Source: Luteimonas arsenica (lineage in GTDB: Bacteria > Pseudomonadota > Gammaproteobacteria > Xanthomonadales > Xanthomonadaceae). Taken from it: a stretch of 64,000 nt of DNA. Of the stretch, positions 46,301 through 56,150 are shown piece by piece. Within the stretch, counting starts at the first letter, position 1. The number at the start of each line of letters is the position of its first letter. The notes under the pieces were generated by a model. It did no database searches. It saw only the letters and a program-made list of their open reading frames with translations, and was not told the DNA's origin. The stretch covers positions 806,001 to 870,000 of the forward strand of contig NZ_SJRW01000002.1 in the NCBI RefSeq assembly GCF_004352825.1, given 5' to 3'. The position numbers were made by a program, and so were the translations under genes.

Positions 46301-47602
46301 ATGGCCGCGACGCGCAGCCTGCAGGACTGGCTCGGCGAGATCGAGGGCCGGCACCCGCGCGAGGTCGACCTCGGACTCGATCGCGTGCGCGAGGTCGCCG
46401 GCCGCATGGGTCTTGCGCGGCCCGCGCGGCAGGTGGCGACGGTGGCCGGCAGCAACGGCAAGGGGTCGACGGTCGCGTTCATCGAGGCGATCGCCATGGC
46501 CTCCGGCCTGCGCGTGGGCGCCTACACCTCGCCGCACCTGCTGGCCTACAACGAGCGCGTGCGCATCGACGGCGTGGATGCGGACGATGCGAGTCTCGTG
46601 GCCGCCTTCGAGGCGGTCGAAGCCGCGCGCGGCGGGACCACGCTGACCTATTTCGAATACGGCACGCTGGCGGCCCTGTGGCTGTTCGAACGCGCGGAGC
46701 TTGATCTGGCCGTGCTCGAGGTCGGGCTTGGCGGCCGCCTGGACGCGGTCAACATCGTCAACCCCGACGTCGCGGTGGTCACCACCGTCGACCTCGACCA
46801 CCAGGACTGGTTGGGCGCCGACCGCGAGGCCATCGGCGCCGAAAAGGCGGGCATCGCGCGGGCGTGGAAGCCACTGGTGCTGGGCGAGGACGACCCGCCG
46901 TCGAGCGTGCTTGGCCACGCCTATGCCATCGGTGCCTCCGCGATCCGCGCCGGCAGCGACTATCGCTTCGGCCCTGACGGAGACAGTGGCGGCTGGTGGT
47001 GGCGTGAGCCCGGCTTCGAACTCGCGCTGCCGCTGCCGGGCCTGGCCGCGCCGGCGCAGCTGCGCAATGCGGCGGCCGCTATCGCCGCGCTGCGCGCGCT
47101 GGACCTGGCGATCGACGATGGCGCATGGGCGCGCGGGGTCGCCGCTGCGCGGATCCCCGGCCGCTTGCAGCGCTTCGAGCGCGGCGGCGTGGACGTGCTG
47201 GTGGACGTCGGCCACAACCCGCAGGCCTCGCGCGCGCTGGCCGAGTGGCTGCGCGCGGCGCCCGCGGCGCGCACGATCGCGGTCTACGGCGCGCTCGCCG
47301 ACAAGGACGCCGTCGGCGTGGTCGAGGCGATCGCGCCCTGCGTGGACGCCTGGCACCTGGCCGGAACCTCCGCCGCCGGCGCCCGTGGCCGTGACGCCGA
47401 TGCCTTGGCGGAGGCGCTGGCCGGCACGGCCGCCCCCGATGCGCCGCGCCATGGCGACGTTGGCGGTGCGCTCGAAGCCGCCCTGGCCGACGCGCGCCCG
47501 GGCGACCGAGTGCTCGCTTTCGGTTCCTTCCACGTCGCCGGCGAAGCGCTGGCCTGGCTGGCTGCCGCAGGTTCAGAAGCCGGGACGGGCGGCGACGTAT
47601 AA
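46301..47602 (+). CDS. folC: Folylpolyglutamate/dihydrofolate synthase
   Basis: 433 residues, Mur ligase superfamily. The ATP loop GSNGKGST is at 50-57; TYFEYGTLAALWLF, VLEVGLGGRLDAVN and DHQDWLG follow, and the C-terminal ligase domain has DVGHNPQASRAL. It adds glutamate to dihydropteroate and to folates in the cytoplasm. Gene order folC-dedD-purF resembles E. coli, where accD precedes and cvpA intervenes. Confidence 0.94.
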   Translation: MAATRSLQDWLGEIEGRHPREVDLGLDRVREVAGRMGLARPARQVATVAGSNGKGSTVAFIEAIAMASGLRVGAYTSPHLLAYNERVRIDGVDADDASLVAAFEAVEAARGGTTLTYFEYGTLAALWLFERAELDLAVLEVGLGGRLDAVNIVNPDVAVVTTVDLDHQDWLGADREAIGAEKAGIARAWKPLVLGEDDPPSSVLGHAYAIGASAIRAGSDYRFGPDGDSGGWWWREPGFELALPLPGLAAPAQLRNAAAAIAALRALDLAIDDGAWARGVAAARIPGRLQRFERGGVDVLVDVGHNPQASRALAEWLRAAPAARTIAVYGALADKDAVGVVEAIAPCVDAWHLAGTSAAGARGRDADALAEALAGTAAPDAPRHGDVGGALEAALADARPGDRVLAFGSFHVAGEALAWLAAAGSEAGTGGDV

Positions 47603-47603
47603 T
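47598..47603 (+). promoter_or_regulatory. Candidate -10 before the SPOR gene
   Basis: A perfect TATAAT overlaps the folC stop, 28 bases before the dedD-like start. The -35 is not convincing, so it may be chance or an internal promoter. Confidence 0.35.
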
Positions 47604-47631
47604 TCCCGGGCCCCCGCTGCCTCGAGCGCCC

Positions 47632-48738
47632 ATGGAATCCGGATTGAAACAGCGCCTCATCGGCGCCGCGGTGCTGATCGCGCTGGCCGTGATCTTCCTT
47701 CCGATGCTGGTGCAGGGCCCGGCGCCCGACAGCGGCGTGTCCGACCTGTCGCTGCAGGTTCCTGCTGCGCCTTCGGGCGAATACGTCACCCGCGACCTGC
47801 CGCTGGTGGTGCCCGGTGCCACCAGCAGCGCCGGCCTGCTGGCCGACGACGGCAGCCTGGCGACCGTGGACACCGCGACCGCGCAGCCCGGCGGTGACGT
47901 CGCCTCCGAGGACGCCGCCGATCTCGCCTCCAGCGTCGAGACCGTGCCCCTGTCCGACAGCGGCGTGGTCGCGCCCGAGCCCGTGGCGGATCCGGATGCC
48001 GCGCAGCCGGCGACGCCCGCGGCTGCGGAGCGCCCGGCCGCCGCCACCCTGCCTCCGCCGGCGGTGGCCGAAGCCCCGGAGCCCGAAGCACCGAAGCCCG
48101 AGCCTGCGAAGCCCGCCCCCGCCGCCGCACCGGCCCCGCGCCTGCCAGCGGCGACGGCCGGCGGCGACTACGCGGTGAACTTCGGCGCCTACGGCAGCCG
48201 CGCCGATGCCGGCACCGTCGTCAGCCGCCTGCGCGAATCGAACCTCCCGGCCTATGTCGAGGAAACCCGCGTCGGCGACCGCGACGCCTGGCGCGTGCGC
48301 ATCGGCCCCTACGCCACCCGCGCCGACGCCGAATCCGCGCGCGTGCGCGCCGGCAGCATCGGCTCGCGCGCGCAGGCGAGCGTGGTCACGCTGGATGCGG
48401 CTACCGCCAGCCCGTCGGCGTCCGCGCCGGCGCGGTCGCAGCCACCGGCCGCCGCCGCTGGGTCCGCGCCCACGCCTGCCGCAACGCCCGCGGCCGCCAG
48501 CGGCACCGGCTTCGCCGTGCAGCTGGGTGCCTTCGGCAACGCCGCCGAGGCCAACGCCCTGCGCGACCGGCTGCGTGCGGCCGGCATCGGTGCCTTCACC
48601 GAGACCGTGCAGACCGACAAGGGCGCGCTGACCCGCGTCAAGGCCGGCCCGGTGGTCACGCGTGCCGAAGCCGACCAGCTCAAGGCACGGGTGAAGTCGA
48701 GCACCGGCATCGACGGCCTCGTGCGTTCGCATCCCTGA
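47632..48738 (+). CDS. dedD: DedD-like protein with two SPOR domains
   Basis: 368 residues. One transmembrane helix at about 9-27 ([18 protein letters not shown]) with a short cytoplasmic N-terminus, then a long Ala/Pro/Glu-rich periplasmic linker. The first SPOR domain is at about 178-252 ([20 protein letters not shown]), a second linker follows, then the second SPOR domain at 291-367 ([20 protein letters not shown]). SPOR domains bind glycan strands lacking stem peptides at the division septum. E. coli DedD has one; the duplication here is notable. Position between folC and purF supports the DedD assignment. Confidence 0.85.
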   Translation: MESGLKQRLIGAAVLIALAVIFLPMLVQGPAPDSGVSDLSLQVPAAPSGEYVTRDLPLVVPGATSSAGLLADDGSLATVDTATAQPGGDVASEDAADLASSVETVPLSDSGVVAPEPVADPDAAQPATPAAAERPAAATLPPPAVAEAPEPEAPKPEPAKPAPAAAPAPRLPAATAGGDYAVNFGAYGSRADAGTVVSRLRESNLPAYVEETRVGDRDAWRVRIGPYATRADAESARVRAGSIGSRAQASVVTLDAATASPSASAPARSQPPAAAAGSAPTPAATPAAASGTGFAVQLGAFGNAAEANALRDRLRAAGIGAFTETVQTDKGALTRVKAGPVVTRAEADQLKARVKSSTGIDGLVRSHP

Positions 48739-48772
48739 TTTCCCCGCGGCAACCGAAAACGGAAGACCCTCC

Positions 48773-50245
48773 ATGTGCGGCATCGTCGGCATCGTTGGAA
48801 CCACTGAAGTCGCGGCCGCGCTGTACGACGGCCTGACCGTGCTGCAGCACCGCGGCCAGGACGCCGCCGGCATCGCCACCGCGGTGGGCACGCAGCTGCG
48901 CGTGCACAAGGGCAACGGCCTGGTGCGCGACGTGTTCGACGCGCGCTCGATGGCGCTGCTCGAGGGGCGCGTCGGCATCGGCCACTGCCGCTACCCGACC
49001 GCGGGCAGCGAGGGCAGCGACGAGGCGCAGCCGTTCTACGTCAACTCGCCCTACGGCATCGCGCTGGCGCACAACGGCAACCTGGTCAACACCGACGCGC
49101 TGCGCCGCGAAGTGTTCGAGACCGATCGCCGCAACGTCAACACCCAGTCCGACTCCGAGGTGCTGCTCAACGTCTTCGCGCACGAGCTCGACCGCGAGCG
49201 CGGGCTGACGCCCGAGGCCGCGCTCAAGGCCGTCGATGGCGTCCATCGCCGCGCCAAGGGCGGCTACGCGGTGGTCGCCGTGGTGCTGGGCCTGGGCCTG
49301 GTGGCCTTCCGCGATCCCAACGGCATCCGCCCGCTGGTGCTGGGCAAGCGCGAGACCGGGGACGGCACCGAGTACGCGGTGGCCTCGGAATCGGTGGCGC
49401 TGGACATCCTCGGCTTCGAGCGCCTGCGCGACGTCGAGCCGGGCGAGGGCATCGTGATCACCGCGCGCGGCGAACTGCATGCGCGCCAGTGCGCGGAACC
49501 CGCCGAGCACGCGCCGTGCATCTTCGAATACGTGTACTTCGCGCGCCCGGACTCGATGATCGAGAACATCTCGGTGCACAAGGCGCGCATGCGCATGGGC
49601 GTGACGCTGGGCGAGAAGATCCTGCGCGAGCGGCCCGACCACGACATCGACGTGGTGATCCCGATTCCCGACACCTCGCGCGATTCGGCGATGGAAATCG
49701 CCAATGCGCTCGGGGTGAAGTACCGGGAGGGCTTCGTCAAGAACCGCTACGTCGGCCGCACCTTCATCATGCCGGGGCAGGGCGAGCGCGCGAAATCGGT
49801 GAAGCGCAAGCTCAACCCGATCCCGCTGGAGTTCCGCAACCGCGTGGTGCTGCTGGTGGACGATTCGATCGTGCGCGGCACGACCTCGAAGCAGATCGTG
49901 CAGATGGCGCGCGACGCGGGTGCGCGCAAGGTCTACCTGGCCTCGGCCGCGCCGCCGGTGCGCCATCCCAACGTCTACGGCATCGACATGCCCTCGGTCG
50001 AGGAGCTGGTGGCCCATGGCCGCAGCGAGAAGGAGATCGAGGCGGTGCTGGGCTGCGACTGGCTCATCTACCAGGACATCGCCGACCTGGAAGCGGCGGT
50101 GGCGGGGCACAAGTTCCCGGGCAAGAAGTTCGACAGCTCCTGCTTCAGCGGCGAGTACGTGACCGGGATCGAGCCGGGCTATTTCGAAGGCCTGCGCCAG
50201 CTGCGCTCGGACGAGGCGAAGAAGAAGCGCCGCGTCGGCGCCTGA
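48773..50245 (+). CDS. purF: Amidophosphoribosyltransferase
   Basis: 490 residues. MCGIVGIVG exposes the N-terminal catalytic Cys after Met removal. The glutaminase domain runs to about 235, and the phosphoribosyltransferase domain has the PRPP loop [15 protein letters not shown] near 356-370. First committed step of purine synthesis, forming phosphoribosylamine from PRPP and glutamine. No cvpA gene precedes it. Four bases separate it from the DUF455 gene. Confidence 0.97.
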   Translation: MCGIVGIVGTTEVAAALYDGLTVLQHRGQDAAGIATAVGTQLRVHKGNGLVRDVFDARSMALLEGRVGIGHCRYPTAGSEGSDEAQPFYVNSPYGIALAHNGNLVNTDALRREVFETDRRNVNTQSDSEVLLNVFAHELDRERGLTPEAALKAVDGVHRRAKGGYAVVAVVLGLGLVAFRDPNGIRPLVLGKRETGDGTEYAVASESVALDILGFERLRDVEPGEGIVITARGELHARQCAEPAEHAPCIFEYVYFARPDSMIENISVHKARMRMGVTLGEKILRERPDHDIDVVIPIPDTSRDSAMEIANALGVKYREGFVKNRYVGRTFIMPGQGERAKSVKRKLNPIPLEFRNRVVLLVDDSIVRGTTSKQIVQMARDAGARKVYLASAAPPVRHPNVYGIDMPSVEELVAHGRSEKEIEAVLGCDWLIYQDIADLEAAVAGHKFPGKKFDSSCFSGEYVTGIEPGYFEGLRQLRSDEAKKKRRVGA

Positions 50246-50249
50246 GCCG

Positions 50250-51053
50250 GTGGCGGGTTCGCTGTTCGACGCCGCGCGCGACTGCCTCGCCGCGGCGACG
50301 CCCGAAGACAAGGTGGCCGCGACGCACGCCGCCGCCGCCGCCTTCCGCCGCGGTGAGCTGGTGATCGAAGCCGGCGCACCGCCGCCCGAACCGATCCGCA
50401 TGCCCGGCCGGCCCGCGCGCCCACGCCTGGTGCATCCGCGCGAACTGCCGCGCCGCGGCTTCGGCAGCGACGAGGGCCGCGCCGCCTTCATCCATGCCAT
50501 CGCCCACATCGAGTTCAACGCCATCGACCTCGGATGGGACGCGGTCTACCGTTTCCGCGGCATGCCCGCGCAGTACTACGCCGACTGGGTGGCCGTGGCC
50601 GACGACGAGGCGCGCCACTTCACCCTGCTGCGGACGCGATTGCAGTCGATGGGCTTCGACTACGGCGACTTCGACGCCCACAACGGTCTGTGGGAAATGG
50701 CGGAGAAGACCGCGCACGACGCGCTGGCGCGCATGGCCCTGGTGCCACGGGTGCTGGAGGCGCGCGGGCTGGACGTGACGCCGGGGATGATCGTGCGCCT
50801 GCGCGGGCAGGACGATGCCACCGCCGACATCCTGGAAGTGATCCTGGACGAGGAAGTGGCGCATGTCGCCGCCGGCAGCCGCTGGTTCCGCTGGTGCTGC
50901 GTGCGCGCCGGTGTCGATCCGGAGCCGCGCTTCCGCGAGCTGCTGGCCGAATACGCACGCGCCGTGCTGCACGGACCGTTCAACATCGACGCCCGCAGCG
51001 CCGCGGGCTTCAGCGACGACGAACTGGCGGCGCTGCAGCAGCTCTCAGCCTGA
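50250..51053 (+). CDS. DUF455 ferritin-like protein
   Basis: 267 residues from a GTG four bases after purF. Matches the DUF455 family by pattern: a helical domain with a carboxylate/histidine ligand set HIE (Glu88), DDEARH (Glu120, His123), Glu170 and DEEVAH (Glu202, His205), the spacing expected of a di-iron ferritin-like four-helix bundle. No function is established. Family resemblance to tRNA hydroxylase MiaE-type enzymes suggests an oxygenase or a metal-storage role. Its tight linkage to purF implies co-translation. Ends tail to tail with lpxH. Confidence 0.8.
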   Translation: MAGSLFDAARDCLAAATPEDKVAATHAAAAAFRRGELVIEAGAPPPEPIRMPGRPARPRLVHPRELPRRGFGSDEGRAAFIHAIAHIEFNAIDLGWDAVYRFRGMPAQYYADWVAVADDEARHFTLLRTRLQSMGFDYGDFDAHNGLWEMAEKTAHDALARMALVPRVLEARGLDVTPGMIVRLRGQDDATADILEVILDEEVAHVAAGSRWFRWCCVRAGVDPEPRFRELLAEYARAVLHGPFNIDARSAAGFSDDELAALQQLSA

Positions 51054-51076
51054 GCCGCCCCCACGATGCGCTCCGG

Positions 51077-51814
51077 TCAGGGAGCGAGGTGCTCCAGTTT
51101 CATGCCGCCGGCGTCCACGCGCAGCACCGAGCCCTGCGCGTACCAGTCGCCCAGCACCACCCGCGTGCGTCCACGGCCATCGACGTCCAATGTGTGCACG
51201 GCCGGCCGGTGGGTATGGCCATGGATCAGCAGGTCCACGCCATGTTCGCGGAACGCCGCGTCCACCGCCGTGGGCGCGACGTCGGTGATCGTTTCCATCT
51301 TTCCCGCATCCCGCAGCTCCCCCTGCCGCGCCTGGCTGGCCGCGCGCGCCTGCTGCGCGAAGGCCTGCCGTGCCGCCAGCGGCTGGGCCAGGAACTGCTT
51401 TTGCCACGCCGGGTTCCGCGTTTGCGCACGGAACTGCTGGTAGGCCACGTCGTCGGTGCACAGCGTGTCGCCATGCATCAGCAGCGCACGGCGGCCATGC
51501 AGCTCGACCACCGTCGGATCCTCCAGCGGCGTCATGCCCGCCCGGCGCGCATAGTCCGCGCCCAGCAGGAAGTCGCGGTTGCCGTGCATGAAATGCACCG
51601 GCACGCCGCCGGCCGCCAGCGCCGCCAGCCGCTCCGCCACGAACGCCCCGGTGTCCGAGGGGTCGTCATCGCCCACCCAGGCCTCGAACAGGTCGCCGAG
51701 GATGTACAGCGCTTCGGCGCCGCGCGCTTCGCCGTCGATGAACTCCCCGAACAGCCGGGTGATCTCCGGGCGCGCAGGGTCGAGGTGAAGATCGGAGATG
51801 AAAAGAATGGTCAT
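51077..51814 (-). CDS. lpxH: UDP-2,3-diacylglucosamine diphosphatase
   Basis: 245 residues from [17 protein letters not shown]; the frame is open upstream, but that part runs into a palindromic repeat. A manganese calcineurin-like phosphoesterase that releases lipid X in lipid A synthesis at the inner membrane. Metal motifs: [27 protein letters not shown] and HGHTHRP. The -10 box TACAAT lies such that transcription would begin at the start codon itself. Confidence 0.94.
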   Translation of the reverse strand: MTILFISDLHLDPARPEITRLFGEFIDGEARGAEALYILGDLFEAWVGDDDPSDTGAFVAERLAALAAGGVPVHFMHGNRDFLLGADYARRAGMTPLEDPTVVELHGRRALLMHGDTLCTDDVAYQQFRAQTRNPAWQKQFLAQPLAARQAFAQQARAASQARQGELRDAGKMETITDVAPTAVDAAFREHGVDLLIHGHTHRPAVHTLDVDGRGRTRVVLGDWYAQGSVLRVDAGGMKLEHLAP

Positions 51815-51820
51815 CGCCGG

Positions 51821-51826
51821 ATTGTA
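51821..51826 (-). promoter_or_regulatory. -10 box of lpxH, predicted leaderless
   Basis: TACAAT on the minus strand (51826-51821); the seventh base after it is the A of the lpxH ATG at 51814. No Shine-Dalgarno can be present in such a transcript. Confidence 0.5.
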
Positions 51827-51917
51827 GAGGCCCGCCGAAGCCACCGCTTCACGCAGCGTGTGGACGCGCGCACGCCGACGTTCTTGCCGTCCCACGACCC
51901 GCCGCGGCGATCCGCAT

Positions 51918-51994
51918 GGAGGGTTGGTGGGGCACGCAGTGGGCATAAAGGCCCGCGCAGCGGGACAGCCCACGGAGTGCCCCACCAACCCTCC
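51918..51994. repeat. 77-base nested palindrome between lpxH and gltX
   Basis: Outer arms of 18 perfect bases (51918-51935 with 51977-51994; arm GGAGGGTTGGTGGGGCAC), a middle stem GTGGGC (51939-51944) with GCCCAC (51968-51973), and an inner stem CCCGC (51952-51956) with GCGGG (51960-51964). It looks like a member of a dispersed extragenic palindromic repeat family; only one copy is in this window. Confidence 0.75.
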
Positions 51995-52011
51995 ACCCGG
52001 CGACGACCGGC

Positions 52012-52017
52012 TAAAAT
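52012..52017 (+). promoter_or_regulatory. Candidate -10 of gltX
   Basis: TAAAAT in GGCTAAAATCCC, 31 bases before the gltX start and directly after the palindrome. The -35 region falls within the palindrome flank and is weak. Confidence 0.45.
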
Positions 52018-52048
52018 CCCCGATTCACCCAAGCCAGCCGCCGCCGCC

Positions 52049-53449
52049 ATGACCTGCCGCACCCGCTTCGCCCCCAGCCCCACCGGCTACCTGCATATCG
52101 GCGGCGCCCGCACCGCCCTGTACTGCTGGCTCGAAGCCCGCCGCCGCGGCGGCCAGTTCATCCTCCGCATCGAGGACACCGACCGCGAGCGCAGCACCCA
52201 GGCCGCGATCGACGCCATCCTCGAGGCCATGGACTGGCTCGGTCTCGACTACGACGAAGGTCCCGTCTACCAGACCGACCGCGTGGACAGGTACCGCGAA
52301 GTGGCGGAGCAGCTGGTCGCTTCCGGCCACGCCTACTACGCCTACGAGTCGAAGGACGAGCTCGACGCCATGCGCGAGGCCGCCATGGCCGCCGGCGACA
52401 AGCCGCGCTACAACGGCGCCTACCGCGACCAGGGCGCCCCGTACCGCGACGACCCCAACCGCGTCATCCGCCTGAAGAACCCGCTCGACGGCGTCGTCGC
52501 CTGGGACGACAAGGTCAAGGGCCGCATCGAGATCAGCAACACCGAGCTCGACGACCTGGTGATCTTCCGCCCCGACGGCTACCCGACCTACAACTTCGCC
52601 GTCGTCGTCGACGACCTCGACATGGGCATCACCGACGTCGTCCGCGGCGACGACCACGTCAACAACACCCCGCGCCAGATCAACATCTACCGCGCGCTGG
52701 GCGCGCAGGTGCCCGCGTTCTCGCACCTGCCGATGATCCTCGACGAGCAGGGCGCCAAGCTCAGCAAGCGCACCGGCGCCGCCGACGTCATGCAGTACCG
52801 CGACGCCGGCTACCTGCCGCACGCGCTGCTGAACTACCTGGTGCGCCTGGGCTGGTCGCACGGCGACCAGGAGATCTTCTCGATCGGGGAGATGAAGGCG
52901 CTGTTCGACCTCAAGGACGTCAACGCCAAGGCCTCGCGCCTGGATCCGGCCAAGCTCGGCTGGCTCAACCAGCAGTACCTGAAGGAAGACGCCCCGGCCG
53001 ACGTGGCGAAGCACCTGGAATGGCACCTGCAGGCCGCCGGCTGCGACCTCGCCGCGGGCCCGGCGCCGGCCGACGTCGTCATCGCCCTGCGCGACCGCGT
53101 GCAGACGCTGAAGGACATGGCCGAGCGCGCCGCGGTCTGGTACCGGCCGCTCACGGAGTACGACGACAAGGCCGTGGCCAAGCACCTCAAGCCCGAGGCC
53201 GCGGCGCCGCTGGCCGACGCGCGCGCGCGCCTGGAGGCGCTGGCCGACTGGAAGGTGGAGGCGATCGGCGAGGCCCTGCACGCCACCGCCGAAGCGCTCG
53301 GGCTGGGCATGGGCAAGGTCGCGCAGCCGCTGCGAGTGGCGATCACCGGCACCCAGGTCAGCCCGGACATCGCGCACACCGTCTACCTGGCCGGGCGCGA
53401 CGAGGCACTGGAGCGCATCGACGCCGCGATCGCCCTGGCAGGCGCCTGA
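52049..53449 (+). CDS. gltX: Glutamyl-tRNA synthetase
   Basis: 466 residues from [20 protein letters not shown]. The in-frame open region upstream to 50534 overlaps other genes and is not coding. Class I synthetase: the HIGH-type signature is HIGG at 16-19, KMSKS-type is KLSKR at 237-241, and the anticodon-binding helical domain is C-terminal. It charges tRNA-Glu in the cytoplasm. No zinc-binding cysteine cluster is evident. Followed by zur. Confidence 0.97.
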   Translation: MTCRTRFAPSPTGYLHIGGARTALYCWLEARRRGGQFILRIEDTDRERSTQAAIDAILEAMDWLGLDYDEGPVYQTDRVDRYREVAEQLVASGHAYYAYESKDELDAMREAAMAAGDKPRYNGAYRDQGAPYRDDPNRVIRLKNPLDGVVAWDDKVKGRIEISNTELDDLVIFRPDGYPTYNFAVVVDDLDMGITDVVRGDDHVNNTPRQINIYRALGAQVPAFSHLPMILDEQGAKLSKRTGAADVMQYRDAGYLPHALLNYLVRLGWSHGDQEIFSIGEMKALFDLKDVNAKASRLDPAKLGWLNQQYLKEDAPADVAKHLEWHLQAAGCDLAAGPAPADVVIALRDRVQTLKDMAERAAVWYRPLTEYDDKAVAKHLKPEAAAPLADARARLEALADWKVEAIGEALHATAEALGLGMGKVAQPLRVAITGTQVSPDIAHTVYLAGRDEALERIDAAIALAGA

Positions 53450-53555
53450 CCGCGGGAGCCACGGCCTGCCGGAATGGCCATCGCGGCCCCATCGCTGCGG
53501 TTTGCGGTGACGGCGCGGCTTGAGTCCCGCTTCGTTCGGCACCATCATCAAGGGC

Positions 53556-54059
53556 ATGACCGCGCATGCGCACGCCTGCACCGACCCCAAGCACCACGTC
53601 CACGACGGCCCCGCCTTCGTGGACGCGGTGGAGCGTGCCTGCCGCGACCGTCGTCTGCGGCTGACGCCGATCCGCGCCAGCGTGCTCGGCCTCATCGCCG
53701 AGGCCGAGCAGCCGATCAAGGCCTACGACCTGCTGGATCGCGTGCGCGAGGGCGACGGCCCGGGCGCGGCGGCACCGCCGACGGTCTACCGCGCGCTCGA
53801 CTTCCTGCTCGCCAACGGCTTCATCCACAAGCTGCAGTCGGTCAACGCCTTCGTCGCCTGCCACCACCCCAGCACCGCGCAGCACTCGGTGCCGTTCCTG
53901 ATCTGCGACAGCTGCCACGCGGCGGTCGAGCTGGAGGACAGCAAGATCGTGGCGGCGCTGGACGAGCGCGCGCGCGAGCTCGGCTTCACGCCGCGGGCGC
54001 AGACGCTCGAAGTGCACGGCACCTGCGCGGAGTGCGCGGCGGAAAGCACCGGCGCCTGA
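53556..54059 (+). CDS. zur: Zinc uptake regulator, Fur family
   Basis: 167 residues from the ATG at 53556; a TTG at 53520 would add 12. The close match to E. coli Zur is PPTVYRALDFLLANGFIHKL. Structural zinc cysteines are 117/120 (CDSC) and 157/160 (CAEC). Likely sensory ligands are His91, Cys102, His110 and Glu125 or Glu127. The N-terminus is histidine-rich (HAHACTDPKHHVHDG). Represses zinc uptake genes when zinc is sufficient; a likely target operator is at 58460-58477. Seven bases from the convergent ogt end. Confidence 0.92.
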   Translation: MTAHAHACTDPKHHVHDGPAFVDAVERACRDRRLRLTPIRASVLGLIAEAEQPIKAYDLLDRVREGDGPGAAAPPTVYRALDFLLANGFIHKLQSVNAFVACHHPSTAQHSVPFLICDSCHAAVELEDSKIVAALDERARELGFTPRAQTLEVHGTCAECAAESTGA

Positions 54060-54065
54060 GCGCGA

Positions 54066-54578
54066 TCAGGCCGGGAACAGGCCCTCGCTGGCCGCGGGCA
54101 GCGAACCTTCCAGCCGCAGCAGGAAAGCCTTGGTCGGCAGCCCGCCGCCGAAGCCTGTGAGCGAACCGTCCGCGCCGATCACCCGGTGGCAGGGCAGCAC
54201 GATGGGCAGCGGGTTGCGACCGTTGGCGGCGCCGACCGCGCGCGTGGCCGAAGGCTTGCCCAGGCGCTGCGCGAGGTCGCGATAGCTCCAGGTCGTGCCG
54301 TAGGGAATCGCGGCGAGCGTGGTCCATACCCTGCGCTGGAACCCGGTGCCGCGCGGCGAGAGCGGCAGGTCGAAGTCGCGGCGGCTGCCGGCGAAATATT
54401 CCTCCAGCTGCCGTCGCGTTTCCCGCAGCACCTCGCTGTCACCCTCGATCCAGGCTTCGCCGGCCGGCGGCGGTCGCGGCGGCGGGAAGTCGATGCGGCG
54501 CAGGCCTTCGCCGTCCGCGGCCAGGGTCAGGACGCCGATCGGGCTGTCCATGCGCGTGAAGATGGTGCTCGTGTTCAT
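54066..54578 (-). CDS. ogt: Methylated-DNA--protein-cysteine methyltransferase
   Basis: 170 residues. A suicide repair protein taking methyl from O6-methylguanine. The active site [20 protein letters not shown] has acceptor Cys130; the helix-turn-helix [17 protein letters not shown] precedes it. The start overlaps the stop of the upstream Ada-AlkA gene (ATGA), so the two are translated together as an alkylation repair operon. Confidence 0.95.
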   Translation of the reverse strand: MNTSTIFTRMDSPIGVLTLAADGEGLRRIDFPPPRPPPAGEAWIEGDSEVLRETRRQLEEYFAGSRRDFDLPLSPRGTGFQRRVWTTLAAIPYGTTWSYRDLAQRLGKPSATRAVGAANGRNPLPIVLPCHRVIGADGSLTGFGGGLPTKAFLLRLEGSLPAASEGLFPA

Positions 54579-56044
54579 GGGCTCATGTCCTTCCAGAGAT
54601 GGATCACCGCGTAGGCGCGCCAGGGCCGCCAGGCCTCGGCGCGCGCCGCGACGGTTTTTTCCGTGGGCAGCGGGCCGTCGCCTGCCCCGGCCAGCGCCTT
54701 GCGCAGCACCAGGTCGCCGGCCGGGAAGGCATCGGGATGTCCCAGCGCGCGCATCGCGATGTACTGCGCGGTCCAGGCGCCGATGCCGGGCAGCGCCATC
54801 CAGCGCGCGCTGAAGTCGTCCAGGGTGCGTTCGGGGCGGAAGTCGACGCGGCCGTCGAGCAGTGCCTGGGCGACGGTGCGCACGGTGGCGGCGCGGGCGC
54901 GGGTCAGGCCGATCGACTGCAGGTCGGCGTCGGCCAGCGCCGCGGGAGTGGGGAACAGGTGGTCCAGGCCTTCGCCGAAGGGTGTCGCCAACGGTTCGCC
55001 GTAGCGCTGCGACAGGCGCGCGGCGAGCGTGCGCGCAGCGGCCACGCTCACCTGCTGGCCGAGCACCGCGCGTACCGCGATCTCGAAGCCGTCCCAGCCG
55101 CTGGGCAGGCGCAGGCCGGGCCGCCGGCGCAGGAGAGGCCGCAGCCGCGCATCCGCGGACAGCGTGGCCGCGATCGCGTCCGGATCGGCATCGAGGTCGA
55201 ACATCCGCCGCAGCCGCTGCACCACGTCCAGCAGCTGCGAGGCCAGCGGTGCGTGCAGCTCCAGCTTCAGCGCGTGCTCGCCCGGCCATGCGGAGACGCG
55301 CAGCCAGCCGTGGCCGCCGTCGGCGCCGGCGATGACCCGCGAATAGCTCGCCTCGTCCACGACTTCGACGCCGGGCAGGGCGCGCCCGCGCAGGAACGCC
55401 AGCATCGCCGTGAAATCGCAGGGCGGGCGGTAGCCCAGGCGCAGCGTGAGGGTGTCGCCGCCGCCGCGCACCGCAGCGCCGGGCTGCCGGCGCAGGTCGC
55501 GCGGGGCCATGCGGTAGGCGTCCTGGAAGGCGGCGTTGAAGCGCCGCAGGCTGCCGAAGCCGGCGGCCATGGCGACCTCGGTGATCGGCAGCGGCGTCTC
55601 GGTCAGCAGCTGCTTGGCGAACAGCAGCCGGCGGGTGCCGTGGACACCGATCGGCGGTGCGCCCAGGCGCTCCACGAACAGCCGCCGCAGCTGGCGCTCG
55701 CCAACGCCGACGCGCCCGGCCAGCGCCGACAGCGGTGCATCCGCCAGTACGCCCTGGTCGATCAGCTTCAGCGCACGCGCGATCGCGGCGTCACCGCGGC
55801 GCCAGGCACCGTCGGACGGCGACAGCTCCGGGCGGCAGCGCAGGCAGGGCCGGTAGCCGGCGGCTTCCGCGGCGGCGGCGTTGGCGTAGTAGCTCACGCG
55901 CCTGGCATACGGCGCCGGGCAGACCGGGCGGCAGTAGATGCGCGTGCTGTGGACGGCGGTGAAGAACAGGCCGTCGAAGCGCGGATCGCGGCTGCGGCGC
56001 GCCTGGTCGCAGGTTTCCGGCGGTGGCAGGGCGGGCTGGGGCAT
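54575..56044 (-). CDS. Ada-like sensor fused to AlkA 3-methyladenine DNA glycosylase
   Basis: 489 residues. Domain 1 (12-75) is the Ada zinc domain with Cys38, Cys42, Cys67 and Cys70; Cys38 is the phosphotriester methyl acceptor in E. coli Ada. Domain 2 (82-185) is an AraC-type helix-turn-helix. Domain 3 (195-300) is AlkA N-terminal, and domain 4 (310-489) is HhH-GPD with [11 protein letters not shown] at 418-428 and catalytic Asp444. The protein can thus sense methylated DNA, probably activate its own operon, and excise alkylated bases. The methyltransferase half of Ada is supplied by the adjacent ogt. Confidence 0.92.
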   Translation of the reverse strand: MPQPALPPPETCDQARRSRDPRFDGLFFTAVHSTRIYCRPVCPAPYARRVSYYANAAAAEAAGYRPCLRCRPELSPSDGAWRRGDAAIARALKLIDQGVLADAPLSALAGRVGVGERQLRRLFVERLGAPPIGVHGTRRLLFAKQLLTETPLPITEVAMAAGFGSLRRFNAAFQDAYRMAPRDLRRQPGAAVRGGGDTLTLRLGYRPPCDFTAMLAFLRGRALPGVEVVDEASYSRVIAGADGGHGWLRVSAWPGEHALKLELHAPLASQLLDVVQRLRRMFDLDADPDAIAATLSADARLRPLLRRRPGLRLPSGWDGFEIAVRAVLGQQVSVAAARTLAARLSQRYGEPLATPFGEGLDHLFPTPAALADADLQSIGLTRARAATVRTVAQALLDGRVDFRPERTLDDFSARWMALPGIGAWTAQYIAMRALGHPDAFPAGDLVLRKALAGAGDGPLPTEKTVAARAEAWRPWRAYAVIHLWKDMSP

Positions 56045-56150
56045 GGACGCAGGCTAGCACCGGCGCCGGGCCATGACTCGCCGTTTTCGGACATGGACAC
56101 GGAAGCGGGCCGGCGCGCGCTGCGCCGGCCCCCATGATCCCGTGCGGGGC

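Noticed and set aside
51815-51988. Upstream extension of LpxH by 58 residues
   Set aside because: The extension translates part of the palindromic repeat, and all LpxH motifs start at [11 protein letters not shown].
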